Assembly: GCA_910588325.1 (NCBI GenBank)
Contig: CAJUPP010000006.1
Span: 17,202 to 81,201 of the forward strand
Direction: 5' to 3'
DNA: 64,000 bases
Origin: an uncultured Hungatella sp.
GTDB lineage: Bacteria; Bacillota; Clostridia; Lachnospirales; Lachnospiraceae
Shown: positions 33,562 through 41,435 of the stretch, piece by piece
How the letters are laid out: each line of letters begins with the position of its first letter
Position numbering within the stretch: the stretch's first letter is position 1
The notes under the pieces: generated by a model
Databases searched by the model: none
Seen by the model: only the letters and a program-made list of their open reading frames with translations
Told to the model about the DNA's origin: nothing
Translations under genes and position numbers: made by a program

Positions 33562-33825
33562 ATGGTAAGCGCAAAAGTTGTGATCAGGAATCTAACAGGC
33601 CTTCATTTAAGACCGGCGGGTATTCTTTGTAATAAAGCGGTTTTATTTAAATCGAAGGTTCATTTCCGTATTGGAAATACTACGGCTAACGCCAAAAGCG
33701 TCTTAAGTGTTCTTGGCGCCTGTGTGAAAAGCGGAGATGAGATTGAGTTTGTCTGTGAGGGGGAGGACGAGAAGGAGGCTTTAGAGTCTATGATCAAAGT
33801 CGTGGAAAGCGGCTTAGGCGAATAA
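33562..33825 (+). CDS. ptsH: Phosphocarrier protein HPr
   Basis: 87 residues from the ATG at 33562, with GAGAGGG upstream. The active-site histidine is His15 in TGLHLRPAG, phosphorylated by enzyme I, and Ser46 in NAKSVLSVLG matches the HPr-kinase site used in catabolite repression in Firmicutes. Length and strand pattern are normal. The residues after Ser46 (VLSVLGACV) differ from the usual IMGVMSLGV. Enzyme I follows after 26 bases. It is cytoplasmic, passes phosphate to sugar-specific EII components, and may regulate carbon use globally. Confidence 0.93.
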   Translation: MVSAKVVIRNLTGLHLRPAGILCNKAVLFKSKVHFRIGNTTANAKSVLSVLGACVKSGDEIEFVCEGEDEKEALESMIKVVESGLGE

Positions 33826-33851
33826 ACTAATGTTAAAGGAGGAGATGCAGG

Positions 33852-35561
33852 GTGTATAGAGGAACAAGTACATCTGCAGGAATCGGCATTGGAAAAGCAG
33901 CGGTTATCAAAGAGGAGGAACTGGTAATCCGCCAGGATAAAGTGGCAGATGCAGAAGCGGAAGTACAGCGCTTTCGTGATGCGCTTGGGAAGACCGTGGA
34001 ACAGACAGAAGTTCTGGCGGCGGATCTGGCTGCGAAGGTAGGAGAAAAAGAGGCGGAGATCATGCAGGGCCATTTGATGCTTCTGATGGATCCGATGCTG
34101 ACCGGAGAGATTGAGAATACGATTAAAGGAGAGGCTGTCTGCGGCGAGTATGCCATTGAAACGGTTTGCAATAATTATGCGGCTGTTTTTGCATCTATGG
34201 ATGACGAGCTGATGCAGCAGAGGGCAACCGATATGAAGGATATCAAGACCCGGATGCAGCAGGTTCTTCAGGGAATTCATCCGGTAGATATTGCATCCCT
34301 TCCGGCAGGAAGCGTCATTGTGGCAAAGGATTTGACCCCATCCATGACAGCAGGGATTAATCCCGCAAACGTATCCGGAATCGTGACGGAGCTGGGAGGT
34401 AAGACTTCCCACAGCGCTATCCTGGCCAGAGCATTGGAGATTCCGGCAGTGGTGGCAGTGTCAGGAGTTTTGGATTCCATAGAAGACGGTGCTGATATTG
34501 TGCTGGACGGTGATGCAGGGATTGTGATTGTGAATCCGAGTGGTATAGAGAAATCAGAGTATGAAGGAAAGAGACAGAAATTCTTAAAAGAGAAGAAGGA
34601 GCTGGAAAGCTATATAGGCCGTCCTACGATTACAAAGGATGGCATCCATGTGGAACTGGTAGCCAATATCGGTAAGCCGGAGGATGTGGAGAAGGTTCTT
34701 CAGTATGACGGAGAAGGCGTAGGGCTGTTCCGGACGGAATTCTTATTCATGGACAGGACTTCCATGCCGACAGAGGAAGAGCAGTTTGAAGCCTACAAAA
34801 AGGCTGCATCTGCTTTAAAGGGAAAACCGTTGATTATCCGCACTCTGGATATCGGAGGCGACAAAGAGATTCCGTATATGGGCCTTGTGAAGGATGAAAA
34901 TCCATTTTTGGGATATCGTGCAATTCGTCTCTGCCTTGACAGAAAGGATGACATCTATCGGCCGCAGCTGCGGGCACTATTGAGAGCCAGCGCATTTGGC
35001 AATATTAAGATTATGATCCCTATGGTAACCTGTATCGATGAAATCAGGGAGGCAAAAGCTCTGATTGAAGAGATTAAAAAAGAGTTAGATGGGGAGAATA
35101 CTGCATATAACAAGGAGATTCAGGTAGGTATCATGGTGGAGACAGCGGCAGCATCCCTGATGGCAGATGTGTTTGCGAAGGAAGTGGATTTCTTCAGTAT
35201 CGGTACCAATGATCTGACTCAGTACACCATGTCTGTAGACAGAGGCAATGATAAGATCGCCTATTTGTATTCTACCTTTAATCCGGCTGTGCTGCGCAGC
35301 ATCCGTTATATCATTCGCTGCGGAAGAGAAGCAGGCATTATGGTGGGAATGTGCGGAGAGGCGGCCAGCGATCCAATGATGATTCCGCTGCTTCTGGCAT
35401 TTGGACTGAATGAATTCAGTATGAGCGCATCTGCAATTCTGCGTGCGAGAAAGATGATTACCGGATTCAGCATGGAAGAACTTAAAGCCGTGGCAGATGA
35501 GGCTATGAGTTTTGCAACGGCGAAAGAAGTGGAAGAATATATGAGAGAGTTTATCAAATGA
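33852..35561 (+). CDS. ptsI: Phosphoenolpyruvate-protein phosphotransferase (enzyme I)
   Basis: 569 residues from GTG 33852, preceded by AAAGGAGGAG; a nearby ATG at 33845 is out of frame. It autophosphorylates from PEP and passes phosphate to HPr. The N-terminal domain includes the phospho-histidine segment GGKTSHSAILARALEIPAV with His near residue 187. The C-terminal PEP-binding barrel shows GVGLFRTEFLFMDR, IRTLDIGGDKEIPYMG, MVETAAASLMAD, FFSIGTNDLTQYTM and the cysteine-containing GMCGEAASDP active site. It is full length for the family and is encoded directly after HPr. Confidence 0.96.
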   Translation: MYRGTSTSAGIGIGKAAVIKEEELVIRQDKVADAEAEVQRFRDALGKTVEQTEVLAADLAAKVGEKEAEIMQGHLMLLMDPMLTGEIENTIKGEAVCGEYAIETVCNNYAAVFASMDDELMQQRATDMKDIKTRMQQVLQGIHPVDIASLPAGSVIVAKDLTPSMTAGINPANVSGIVTELGGKTSHSAILARALEIPAVVAVSGVLDSIEDGADIVLDGDAGIVIVNPSGIEKSEYEGKRQKFLKEKKELESYIGRPTITKDGIHVELVANIGKPEDVEKVLQYDGEGVGLFRTEFLFMDRTSMPTEEEQFEAYKKAASALKGKPLIIRTLDIGGDKEIPYMGLVKDENPFLGYRAIRLCLDRKDDIYRPQLRALLRASAFGNIKIMIPMVTCIDEIREAKALIEEIKKELDGENTAYNKEIQVGIMVETAAASLMADVFAKEVDFFSIGTNDLTQYTMSVDRGNDKIAYLYSTFNPAVLRSIRYIIRCGREAGIMVGMCGEAASDPMMIPLLLAFGLNEFSMSASAILRARKMITGFSMEELKAVADEAMSFATAKEVEEYMREFIK

Positions 35562-35637
35562 TGAAAGCGTCAGTAACCGTTACAAGCGTCAAGTAAAACT
35601 AACAGACGATAAACATCCGTGACGGCTCGGAGGGGGC

Positions 35638-36987
35638 GTGGAGATGGGGAAGATGTGTTTGCAAAGCGAACCGCTCCGGACTGTTGCGGACATGAAGGAC
35701 AGGACTATGATAGTTTATTTGATCTGCTATACAGCCAGTTGGATACTTGCATATTTTCATTTGTATTATATTTCAGGATTGGCCCTTTTGCTGGCGGCAG
35801 GGTTTTTGTATTATTATGATTACCATAAAACAGGCAATGTGATTCACCTTCGCGGGCTGTTTTCTGCTTTCTGGGTGGGAGGACAGGGAATTGCCTGCTT
35901 AAAGTTAAGCAGACTCCAGATAGATTGGAGTGTGCTGACTTGGTTATGCTTTTTTCTGGCATTTGCAGGATTTTGGGTGACGTTTGAGATATTGGAACGA
36001 ATATTTGGAGGTGATGGGCGCTTTGACAGAAAAAGAAGGAGGCAGAGAAGTTTTGTGCGTCCTGTCTTTTACTGTATTATCGTGCTTACCTGTGTATCGT
36101 TGGCTGCTTTTATCTTTGAAGCAGTGGTGTTAGGATTTATTCCGTTGTTTTTGCGGGGAGTTCCCCATGCGTATTCCGAATTTCATCTGTCAGGAGTTCA
36201 CTATCTGACTGTGTCTTGTGTGCTGGTACCGGCCCTTTCTGTTATATACTTTCTCCAAGGTGGAAGCAGGCGTTCTGCCAGGAATGTACTGATTCTTTTC
36301 ATGACCTTGATCGCTTTCCTGATCCCTGTTTTCTGTGTGTCCAGGTTCCAGCTTATATTCGCCATAGCATTGGCAGTATTTACGTATTGTGCATATCAAA
36401 GGCGGATAGAGCCGTGGCTGATTGCGGCAGCAGTTGTAATTTTAATCCCTCTGTATCTTGTTTTGACGGTGGCAAGAAGCCATGATGTTTCGTATTTAAA
36501 TGGAATATTTGAGATGAAGAACAGCAATATGCCGATTTTTATCTCTCAGCCATATATCTATATCGCCAATAATTATGAGAATTTTAATTGTCTGGTCGAT
36601 GCTCTTCCGGCTCATACCTGGGGAATCCGAAGCCTGTTTCCGGTGTGGGCCCTTACGGGGCTGAAGTTTGTATTTCCATATCTGATCAGTTTTCCGATTT
36701 ATGTGAATAAGGAAGAACTGACTACATTGACCCTGTTTTATGACTCCTATTATGATTTCGGTATCCTGGGAGTGGCAATATTTTCCTGTCTTTTGGGCGC
36801 TGTGTGCTTTTTTCTGGTGGAGCGGCTGAAAGAGATGAAAAATCCTGTGGGGTATGTTTTTTATGGGCAGATGGCTATCTATATGATGCTTTCGTTTTTT
36901 ACCACATGGTTCAGTAACCCTACCACATGGTTTTATTTTGGGGTTACACTATGTATAACAATCTATTGCAGCATAAGCAGGCGGTGA
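35638..36987 (+). CDS. Wzy-like polysaccharide polymerase / O-antigen ligase-like membrane protein
   Basis: 449 residues from GTG 35638, after CGGAGGGGG. About eleven to twelve hydrophobic spans run through the protein (for example LALLLAAGFLYYYDY, VLTWLCFFLAFAGFWV, VFYCIIVLTCVSLAAFIF, FLIPVFCVSRFQLIFAIALAV). A large loop (~280-350, VSYLNGIFEMKNSNMPIFIS) lies between later spans, as in oligosaccharide repeat-unit polymerases. Tandem arginines occur in the loop region near residue 135 (DRKRRRQRSF). It is not linked here to other glycan genes; the next genes are aminotransferases. Its precise reaction is unproved. Confidence 0.68.
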   Translation: MEMGKMCLQSEPLRTVADMKDRTMIVYLICYTASWILAYFHLYYISGLALLLAAGFLYYYDYHKTGNVIHLRGLFSAFWVGGQGIACLKLSRLQIDWSVLTWLCFFLAFAGFWVTFEILERIFGGDGRFDRKRRRQRSFVRPVFYCIIVLTCVSLAAFIFEAVVLGFIPLFLRGVPHAYSEFHLSGVHYLTVSCVLVPALSVIYFLQGGSRRSARNVLILFMTLIAFLIPVFCVSRFQLIFAIALAVFTYCAYQRRIEPWLIAAAVVILIPLYLVLTVARSHDVSYLNGIFEMKNSNMPIFISQPYIYIANNYENFNCLVDALPAHTWGIRSLFPVWALTGLKFVFPYLISFPIYVNKEELTTLTLFYDSYYDFGILGVAIFSCLLGAVCFFLVERLKEMKNPVGYVFYGQMAIYMMLSFFTTWFSNPTTWFYFGVTLCITIYCSISRR

Positions 36988-37012
36988 GGGCCGCCTCGGA
37001 ATGGAGGACAGA

Positions 37013-38200
37013 ATGATATCAGAAAGAATGGGGCCTTTGGTGGAGAATAATTCGGCCATCCGTACAATGTTTGAGGAAGGAAAACGGATGGCTAAAATCT
37101 ATGGAGCGGAACAAGTGTATGATTTCAGCTTGGGAAACCCCAATGTCCCTGCCCCGAAGGAAGTGAGGCAGGCGATTCTGGATGTTTTGGATGAGGAGCC
37201 GTCTACCTTTGTCCATGGGTATATGAACAATGCAGGGTTTGAGGATGTGAGGGAAGCCATTGCCCTGTCTTTAAATCAGCGGTTTGGGACGAACTTTCAC
37301 CAGAATAATATTCTGATGACTGTTGGGGCCGCCAGCGGTATGAATGTGATTCTGAAAACATTGTTAAATCCTGAGGATCAGGTGATTGTATTCGCGCCTT
37401 ATTTTCTGGAATATAACGCCTATGTTCGTAATTATGACGGCCGGCTGGTGATCGTACCGCCAGATACCAGGGATTTCCAGCCGAATCTTCAGGAATTTGA
37501 GAAAAGGATAACAGAAAAGACAAAAGCAGTGATTATCAATACGCCTAATAATCCTACAGGAGTGGTGTATTCCCGGGAGACGCTGGAAAAAATCGGTGAG
37601 ATCCTTAAGAAAAAACAGGAAGAATACGGGGGCGCCATTGTGCTGATTTCTGATGAACCATACCGGGAACTGGCCTATGACGGCGTTTCGGTGCCTTTTG
37701 TTACAAAGTTTTATGATAACACGGTGGTATGCTATTCCTACAGCAAATCTCTGTCCCTGCCGGGAGAGAGGATTGGTTACCTGTTGATTCCGGATGAACT
37801 GACGGACAGCTCCCAGGTGTTCGGGGCGGCATCCATAGCCAACCGGGTCCTGGGCTGCGTCAATGCCCCTTCCCTTATGCAGAGAGTGATTAAGCGGTGC
37901 TTGAATGCGGCTGTCAATGTGGAGGCTTATGACAGGAACCGAAACCTTCTGTATCGCTCCCTGACAGAGTACGGATTCTGCTGCATTAAGCCTCAGGGCG
38001 CCTTCTATCTTTTCGTGGAATCACCGGAGGAAGATGAGAAGAAGTTATGTGAAGTTTGTAAAAAATACCATATCCTGGTAGTTCCGGGAAGTTCTTTTGC
38101 CTGTCCCGGATATGTGAGGATTTCCTACTGTGTGTCTTATGAACAGATTAAACGGTCTCTTCCGGCATTCCGAAAAGTGGCAGAGGAGTACAAACTATGA
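37013..38200 (+). CDS. PLP-dependent aminotransferase, class I/II (AspC-like)
   Basis: 395 residues from the ATG at 37013, five bases after GGAGG; the ATG at 37001 would place that site inside the gene. It is a cytoplasmic fold-type I aminotransferase. Visible are DFSLGNPNVPAP (substrate-binding start), the PLP phosphate loop TVGAASGMNVIL, NTPNNPTGVVYS, SDEPYRELAYDG (PLP Asp and Tyr), and the Schiff-base lysine in YSYSKSLSLPGERIGY. The terminal arginine-bearing segment is CPGYVRISYC. The amino donor is most likely aspartate, glutamate or an aromatic residue. It overlaps hisC by an ATGA. Confidence 0.88.
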   Translation: MISERMGPLVENNSAIRTMFEEGKRMAKIYGAEQVYDFSLGNPNVPAPKEVRQAILDVLDEEPSTFVHGYMNNAGFEDVREAIALSLNQRFGTNFHQNNILMTVGAASGMNVILKTLLNPEDQVIVFAPYFLEYNAYVRNYDGRLVIVPPDTRDFQPNLQEFEKRITEKTKAVIINTPNNPTGVVYSRETLEKIGEILKKKQEEYGGAIVLISDEPYRELAYDGVSVPFVTKFYDNTVVCYSYSKSLSLPGERIGYLLIPDELTDSSQVFGAASIANRVLGCVNAPSLMQRVIKRCLNAAVNVEAYDRNRNLLYRSLTEYGFCCIKPQGAFYLFVESPEEDEKKLCEVCKKYHILVVPGSSFACPGYVRISYCVSYEQIKRSLPAFRKVAEEYKL

Positions 38201-39240
38201 AGGCATGGGAGGAAAATATCCGCAGAGTAGTTCCTTATGTGCCTGGGGAGCAGCCTCAGGGAGAAGGACTTATAAAGTTAAATACCAATGAGAATCCTTA
38301 TCCTCCGGCGCCGGGAGTATTAAAGGCTTTGAAAAATATGGACGGACAGCTTTTGCGAAAGTATCCGGATCCGGCTGCTTCGGAACTGGTGGAGGCATTG
38401 GCAAAGTTTTATGGGTTAAAGAATCATCAGGTTTTCGTGGGAGTCGGTTCGGATGATGTACTGGCAATGGCATTTCTCACTTTTTTTCACTCTGAAAAGC
38501 CGATTTTGTTTCCGGATATTACGTATTCCTTTTATCCGGTCTGGGCGGATTTGTTTGGAATTCCCTATGAGACACCGGCGCTTAACCAGGATTTTCAGAT
38601 CAAAACAGAAGATTATTATGGGGAAAACGGAGGCGTGATTTTCCCAAACCCTAATGCACCTACAGGGATATATCTTCCCATGAAAGGTGTGGAAGATATA
38701 TTGGCTCACAATCAGGACGTGGTGGTGATTGTGGATGAAGCTTATATTGATTTTGGAGGAACATCCGCCAGGACGCTGTTAAACAGATATGAAAATCTGC
38801 TGGTAGTAGGTACTTTCAGCAAATCCCGTTCCATGGCAGGAGTGCGGATCGGATATGCATTTGGTTCCCCGGCTCTTATTAAGGCCATGGAGAACGTAAA
38901 ATATTCCTATAATTCCTATACCATGAATCTGCCGTCCATTCGGTTAGGGGTGGAGGCATTAAAGGATAAAGATTATTTCTATAGGACGATAGAAAAGATT
39001 GTTGACACCAGAGAAAAGGCGAAGGTACGGTTTCGGGAGTTAGGATTTCAGTGTCTGGATTCCAGTGCGAATTTTCTGTTTATCACTCACAGGGAGAGAA
39101 AGGCAGAGGAGATTTTACAGGCGCTGCGAAGCAGGAAGATTTATGTACGTCATTTCAATACTCCCAGATTGTCAAACTATCTGAGAGTAACCATTGGCAC
39201 AGATGATGAGATGGAGGCAGTGTACAGGAATATCTTATAG
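38197..39240 (+). CDS. hisC: Histidinol-phosphate aminotransferase-like PLP enzyme
   Basis: 347 residues, coupled by ATGA to the preceding aminotransferase. HisC signatures: KLNTNENPYPPAPGVLKAL at the start, RKYPDPAASELVEALA, VGVGSDDVLAMAFLTF (PLP phosphate region), NPNAPTGIYLP, VVIVDEAYIDFGG, and the PLP lysine in GTFSKSRSMAGVRIGYAFG. HisC converts histidinol phosphate and 2-oxoglutarate to imidazole-acetol phosphate and glutamate, or the reverse. No other histidine genes are nearby, so HisC-like action on another substrate (aromatic amino acids, L-threonine phosphate) is possible. Confidence 0.85.
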   Translation: MKAWEENIRRVVPYVPGEQPQGEGLIKLNTNENPYPPAPGVLKALKNMDGQLLRKYPDPAASELVEALAKFYGLKNHQVFVGVGSDDVLAMAFLTFFHSEKPILFPDITYSFYPVWADLFGIPYETPALNQDFQIKTEDYYGENGGVIFPNPNAPTGIYLPMKGVEDILAHNQDVVVIVDEAYIDFGGTSARTLLNRYENLLVVGTFSKSRSMAGVRIGYAFGSPALIKAMENVKYSYNSYTMNLPSIRLGVEALKDKDYFYRTIEKIVDTREKAKVRFRELGFQCLDSSANFLFITHRERKAEEILQALRSRKIYVRHFNTPRLSNYLRVTIGTDDEMEAVYRNIL

Positions 39241-39272
39241 AAGGGAATGCGGCAATTCTAAATAGCCGGATG

Positions 39273-39304
39273 CCGTAACAGTTCGGGGGTCTGAACGGTT
39301 ACGG
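39273..39304. repeat. Hairpin between hisC and the YtvI-like gene
   Basis: CCGTAACAGTTC and GAACGGTTACGG pair in 11 of 12 positions over an 8-base loop. There is no T-run, so it is not a classical terminator. The stem resembles the GTTACTGTTCA repeat at 13645-13697. Confidence 0.5.
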
Positions 39305-39328
39305 AAATTTGGAGACTGGTGGTGACAT

Positions 39329-40453
39329 ATGCAGGATACAAAGAAAATTTTAAGAATTATTCTGAACATTCTGGTTCCGGTTACAGGAGTTATTCTGGTC
39401 TGTACCCTGGGCCCATGGCTTTTGAAATTTTTTATGCCTTTTGTAATTGGATGGTGTATTTCCATGATTGCCAATCCGCTGGTGCGTTTTTTGGAAAAAC
39501 GGTTAAATCTGGTGCGCAGACACAGTTCGGTGCTGATTGTGGTTCTGGTGCTGGCCCTGGTAATCGGTGCAGTGTATTTTCTGATTTCCAGACTGTTTTT
39601 GGAGATGGCAGGGCTGATAAAGGACCTGCCTGAAATGTATCAGGCAGGAAAGGAGGAGGTTCAAAGTGCGCTTCTTACCTTGTCGCGGCTGTTTGAGCGT
39701 CTCCCGGATGGCATTCAGAATTCGATCACCCATTTTACGGATAATCTGGGAGAACTGGCAGGAAACTTGGTGTCAAAGTTTGCGTTTCCTACGGTGACGG
39801 TAGCGGGAAATGTGGCCAGGGGGATTCCTTCCGCATTGATCAATTCCATTGTGGTGATTCTGTCATCCTATTTTTTTATTGTAGAGAGGGAGCAGATCCT
39901 TGCGTTTCTCCACAAGATGATGCCGGAAGGCGTTCATGAATATATTGTATTTTTCAAAAAGGATTTAAAAAGGCTGATAGGCGGGTATTTTCTGGCCCAG
40001 TTTCGGATCATGTTTGTTGTGGCAGTGATTCTGGCAATCGGCTTTCTGGTTTTAGGCGTCAGCTATGGCTTGGTTTTGGCAGTTCTGATTGCTTTTTTGG
40101 ATTTTCTGCCTCTGTTCGGCACGGGAACGGCCCTGTTTCCATGGGCTTTGGTAAAGCTTCTTTCGGGAGAGTGGGCATTTGCCGTAGGGCTGATTCTTCT
40201 GTATGTGCTGACTCAGGCGGTGCGGCAGATCATCCAGCCAAAGATTGTAGGGGATTCCTTGGGGCTTCCGCCTTTTGCCACCTTATTTTTTTTATATTTG
40301 GGATTTAAGCTTCACGGAATTTCCGGCATGATTCTGGCTGTTCCCATAGGGATTCTGGCGGTGAATCTGTATCAGTTTGGAAGCTTTGATTCTTTGATTG
40401 CCAATGTAAAGCTTTTGATCCATGAGATCAACCGCTTTCGAAGAGAAGAGTAG
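39329..40453 (+). CDS. ytvI: AI-2E family transporter / sporulation membrane protein YtvI
   Basis: 374 residues with about eight membrane spans (for example ILNILVPVTGVILVCTLGPW, VLIVVLVLALVIGAVYFLI, IMFVVAVILAIGFLVLGV, GLVLAVLIAFLDFLPLFGTG). The GTGTALFPWALVKLL and IQPKIVGDSLGLPP segments are diagnostic of the YtvI branch of the PF01594 transporters. In Bacillus, YtvI is made in sporulation and sits in the forespore/mother-cell membranes; its substrate is not known. It is followed by a bidirectional hairpin against the minus-strand genes. Confidence 0.85.
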   Translation: MQDTKKILRIILNILVPVTGVILVCTLGPWLLKFFMPFVIGWCISMIANPLVRFLEKRLNLVRRHSSVLIVVLVLALVIGAVYFLISRLFLEMAGLIKDLPEMYQAGKEEVQSALLTLSRLFERLPDGIQNSITHFTDNLGELAGNLVSKFAFPTVTVAGNVARGIPSALINSIVVILSSYFFIVEREQILAFLHKMMPEGVHEYIVFFKKDLKRLIGGYFLAQFRIMFVVAVILAIGFLVLGVSYGLVLAVLIAFLDFLPLFGTGTALFPWALVKLLSGEWAFAVGLILLYVLTQAVRQIIQPKIVGDSLGLPPFATLFFLYLGFKLHGISGMILAVPIGILAVNLYQFGSFDSLIANVKLLIHEINRFRREE

Positions 40454-40462
40454 AAAAATAAA

Positions 40463-40497
40463 GACCAGTTTCCTGAGGGTTAATCAGGAGTCTGGTC
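40463..40497. terminator. Bidirectional terminator
   Basis: GACCAGTTTCCTGA and TCAGGAGTCTGGTC pair in 12 of 14 positions across a 7-base loop between convergent genes. It overlaps the last codons of the small minus-strand gene. Confidence 0.65.
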
Positions 40498-40722
40498 CTC
40501 ATGTTCTTCAGGCTGTCTGCAGCATTCGGCTATGGATTTCAGTTTCAGATGAATCCAGGTCTGGGCAGTTTTGACAGCCAGAAGAATGATTACGACAGGC
40601 AGAACGATAGTAAGGAAAATTTTGGCTTTCCACAGAAATTTTTTGTGTTTGAATTTCTTCTTTTCTTTCTGAAGCTTTAGAAGGAGTTGATTGTAATAAT
40701 CAACAGGCATTTTTTTAGACAT
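40480..40722 (-). CDS. Small single-span membrane protein
   Basis: 80 residues from the ATG at 40722, eight bases after AAGGAG; an ATG two codons upstream (40728) is too close to that site. A basic N-terminal half (LLLKLQKEKKKFKHKKFLWK) leads into one membrane span (IFLTIVLPVVIILLAV) and a short acidic tail with two cysteines (IAECCRQPEEHEDQ). No family is recognised. It lies 13 bases after the DUF4364 gene, so the two probably form a unit. Confidence 0.6.
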   Translation of the reverse strand: MSKKMPVDYYNQLLLKLQKEKKKFKHKKFLWKAKIFLTIVLPVVIILLAVKTAQTWIHLKLKSIAECCRQPEEHEDQTPD

Positions 40723-40735
40723 AGGCATCGCTCCT

Positions 40736-41266
40736 TTATTCGTCGGAATTGTTCATCAGGGTTTTCATAACAAAAGAATAGATCTCCTGACTTCGCTGTT
40801 CCCAGTGACCGCACATGGATTCGGCCTGCTCCCGGTCAGGGACGGAAAGACTTAAATCCAGCAGAACAGTCTTGCCCTCACGGATCTCACAATGGACAAT
40901 GTAATCCTGGTTGGTAGATTTGTAGTAGTCGGAAATCATACCGGCTTCGTTGCGGATACGGAACTGATTTTCTTTTAAGTAATTGTCCATATCTTCCACA
41001 ATGGCCGGGGAAATGTTTTTTCCAAAAAATTCCAGGGTCTCTTCCCCTTCTTTGGTAATCTCGTAGCGGGTGGTACTGTGATTGGCATGCTTCCGGATCA
41101 GCCCGGACTCCAGAAGTTCATTCAGCACCTGCTGAAGGGTAAAATAAGGGGCATACTCATGCTTCAGGAAAAAATCCGTAAGCTGAGAATTGGTTAAGGG
41201 AATGTTCACCCTTTTTAACATATAAAGGTTCATTAATTTGTATAAGGTCTTTGGTTCGGTCAGCAT
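40736..41266 (-). CDS. DUF4364 family protein (winged-helix regulator-like)
   Basis: 176 residues, cytoplasmic. The first ~95 residues look like a winged helix (LYMLKRVNIPLTNSQLTDFFL, YFTLQQVLNELLESGLIRKH, TTRYEITKEGEETLEFF). The C-terminal half is alpha/beta (DYIVHCEIREGKTVLLDLSLSVPDREQAESMC). DUF4364 proteins are common in Clostridia and are thought to be DNA-binding regulators, without a known target. It diverges from the large DUF5717 gene, whose operon it could control. Confidence 0.8.
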   Translation of the reverse strand: MLTEPKTLYKLMNLYMLKRVNIPLTNSQLTDFFLKHEYAPYFTLQQVLNELLESGLIRKHANHSTTRYEITKEGEETLEFFGKNISPAIVEDMDNYLKENQFRIRNEAGMISDYYKSTNQDYIVHCEIREGKTVLLDLSLSVPDREQAESMCGHWEQRSQEIYSFVMKTLMNNSDE

Positions 41267-41435
41267 ATATTCGTACTCCAGCCAGCAGCAATTTGTAACA
41301 GTGATTGTAACAGTTTTTTAAAGTATTTTTTATATCATACCAACTTTAGGATAGTAAATCAAGGGAAAATGTGATAGAATAAACAAAATAGGTTGTAATT
41401 TTGAGTAACAGACCAATGAGACAGGTGAAAGAAAC

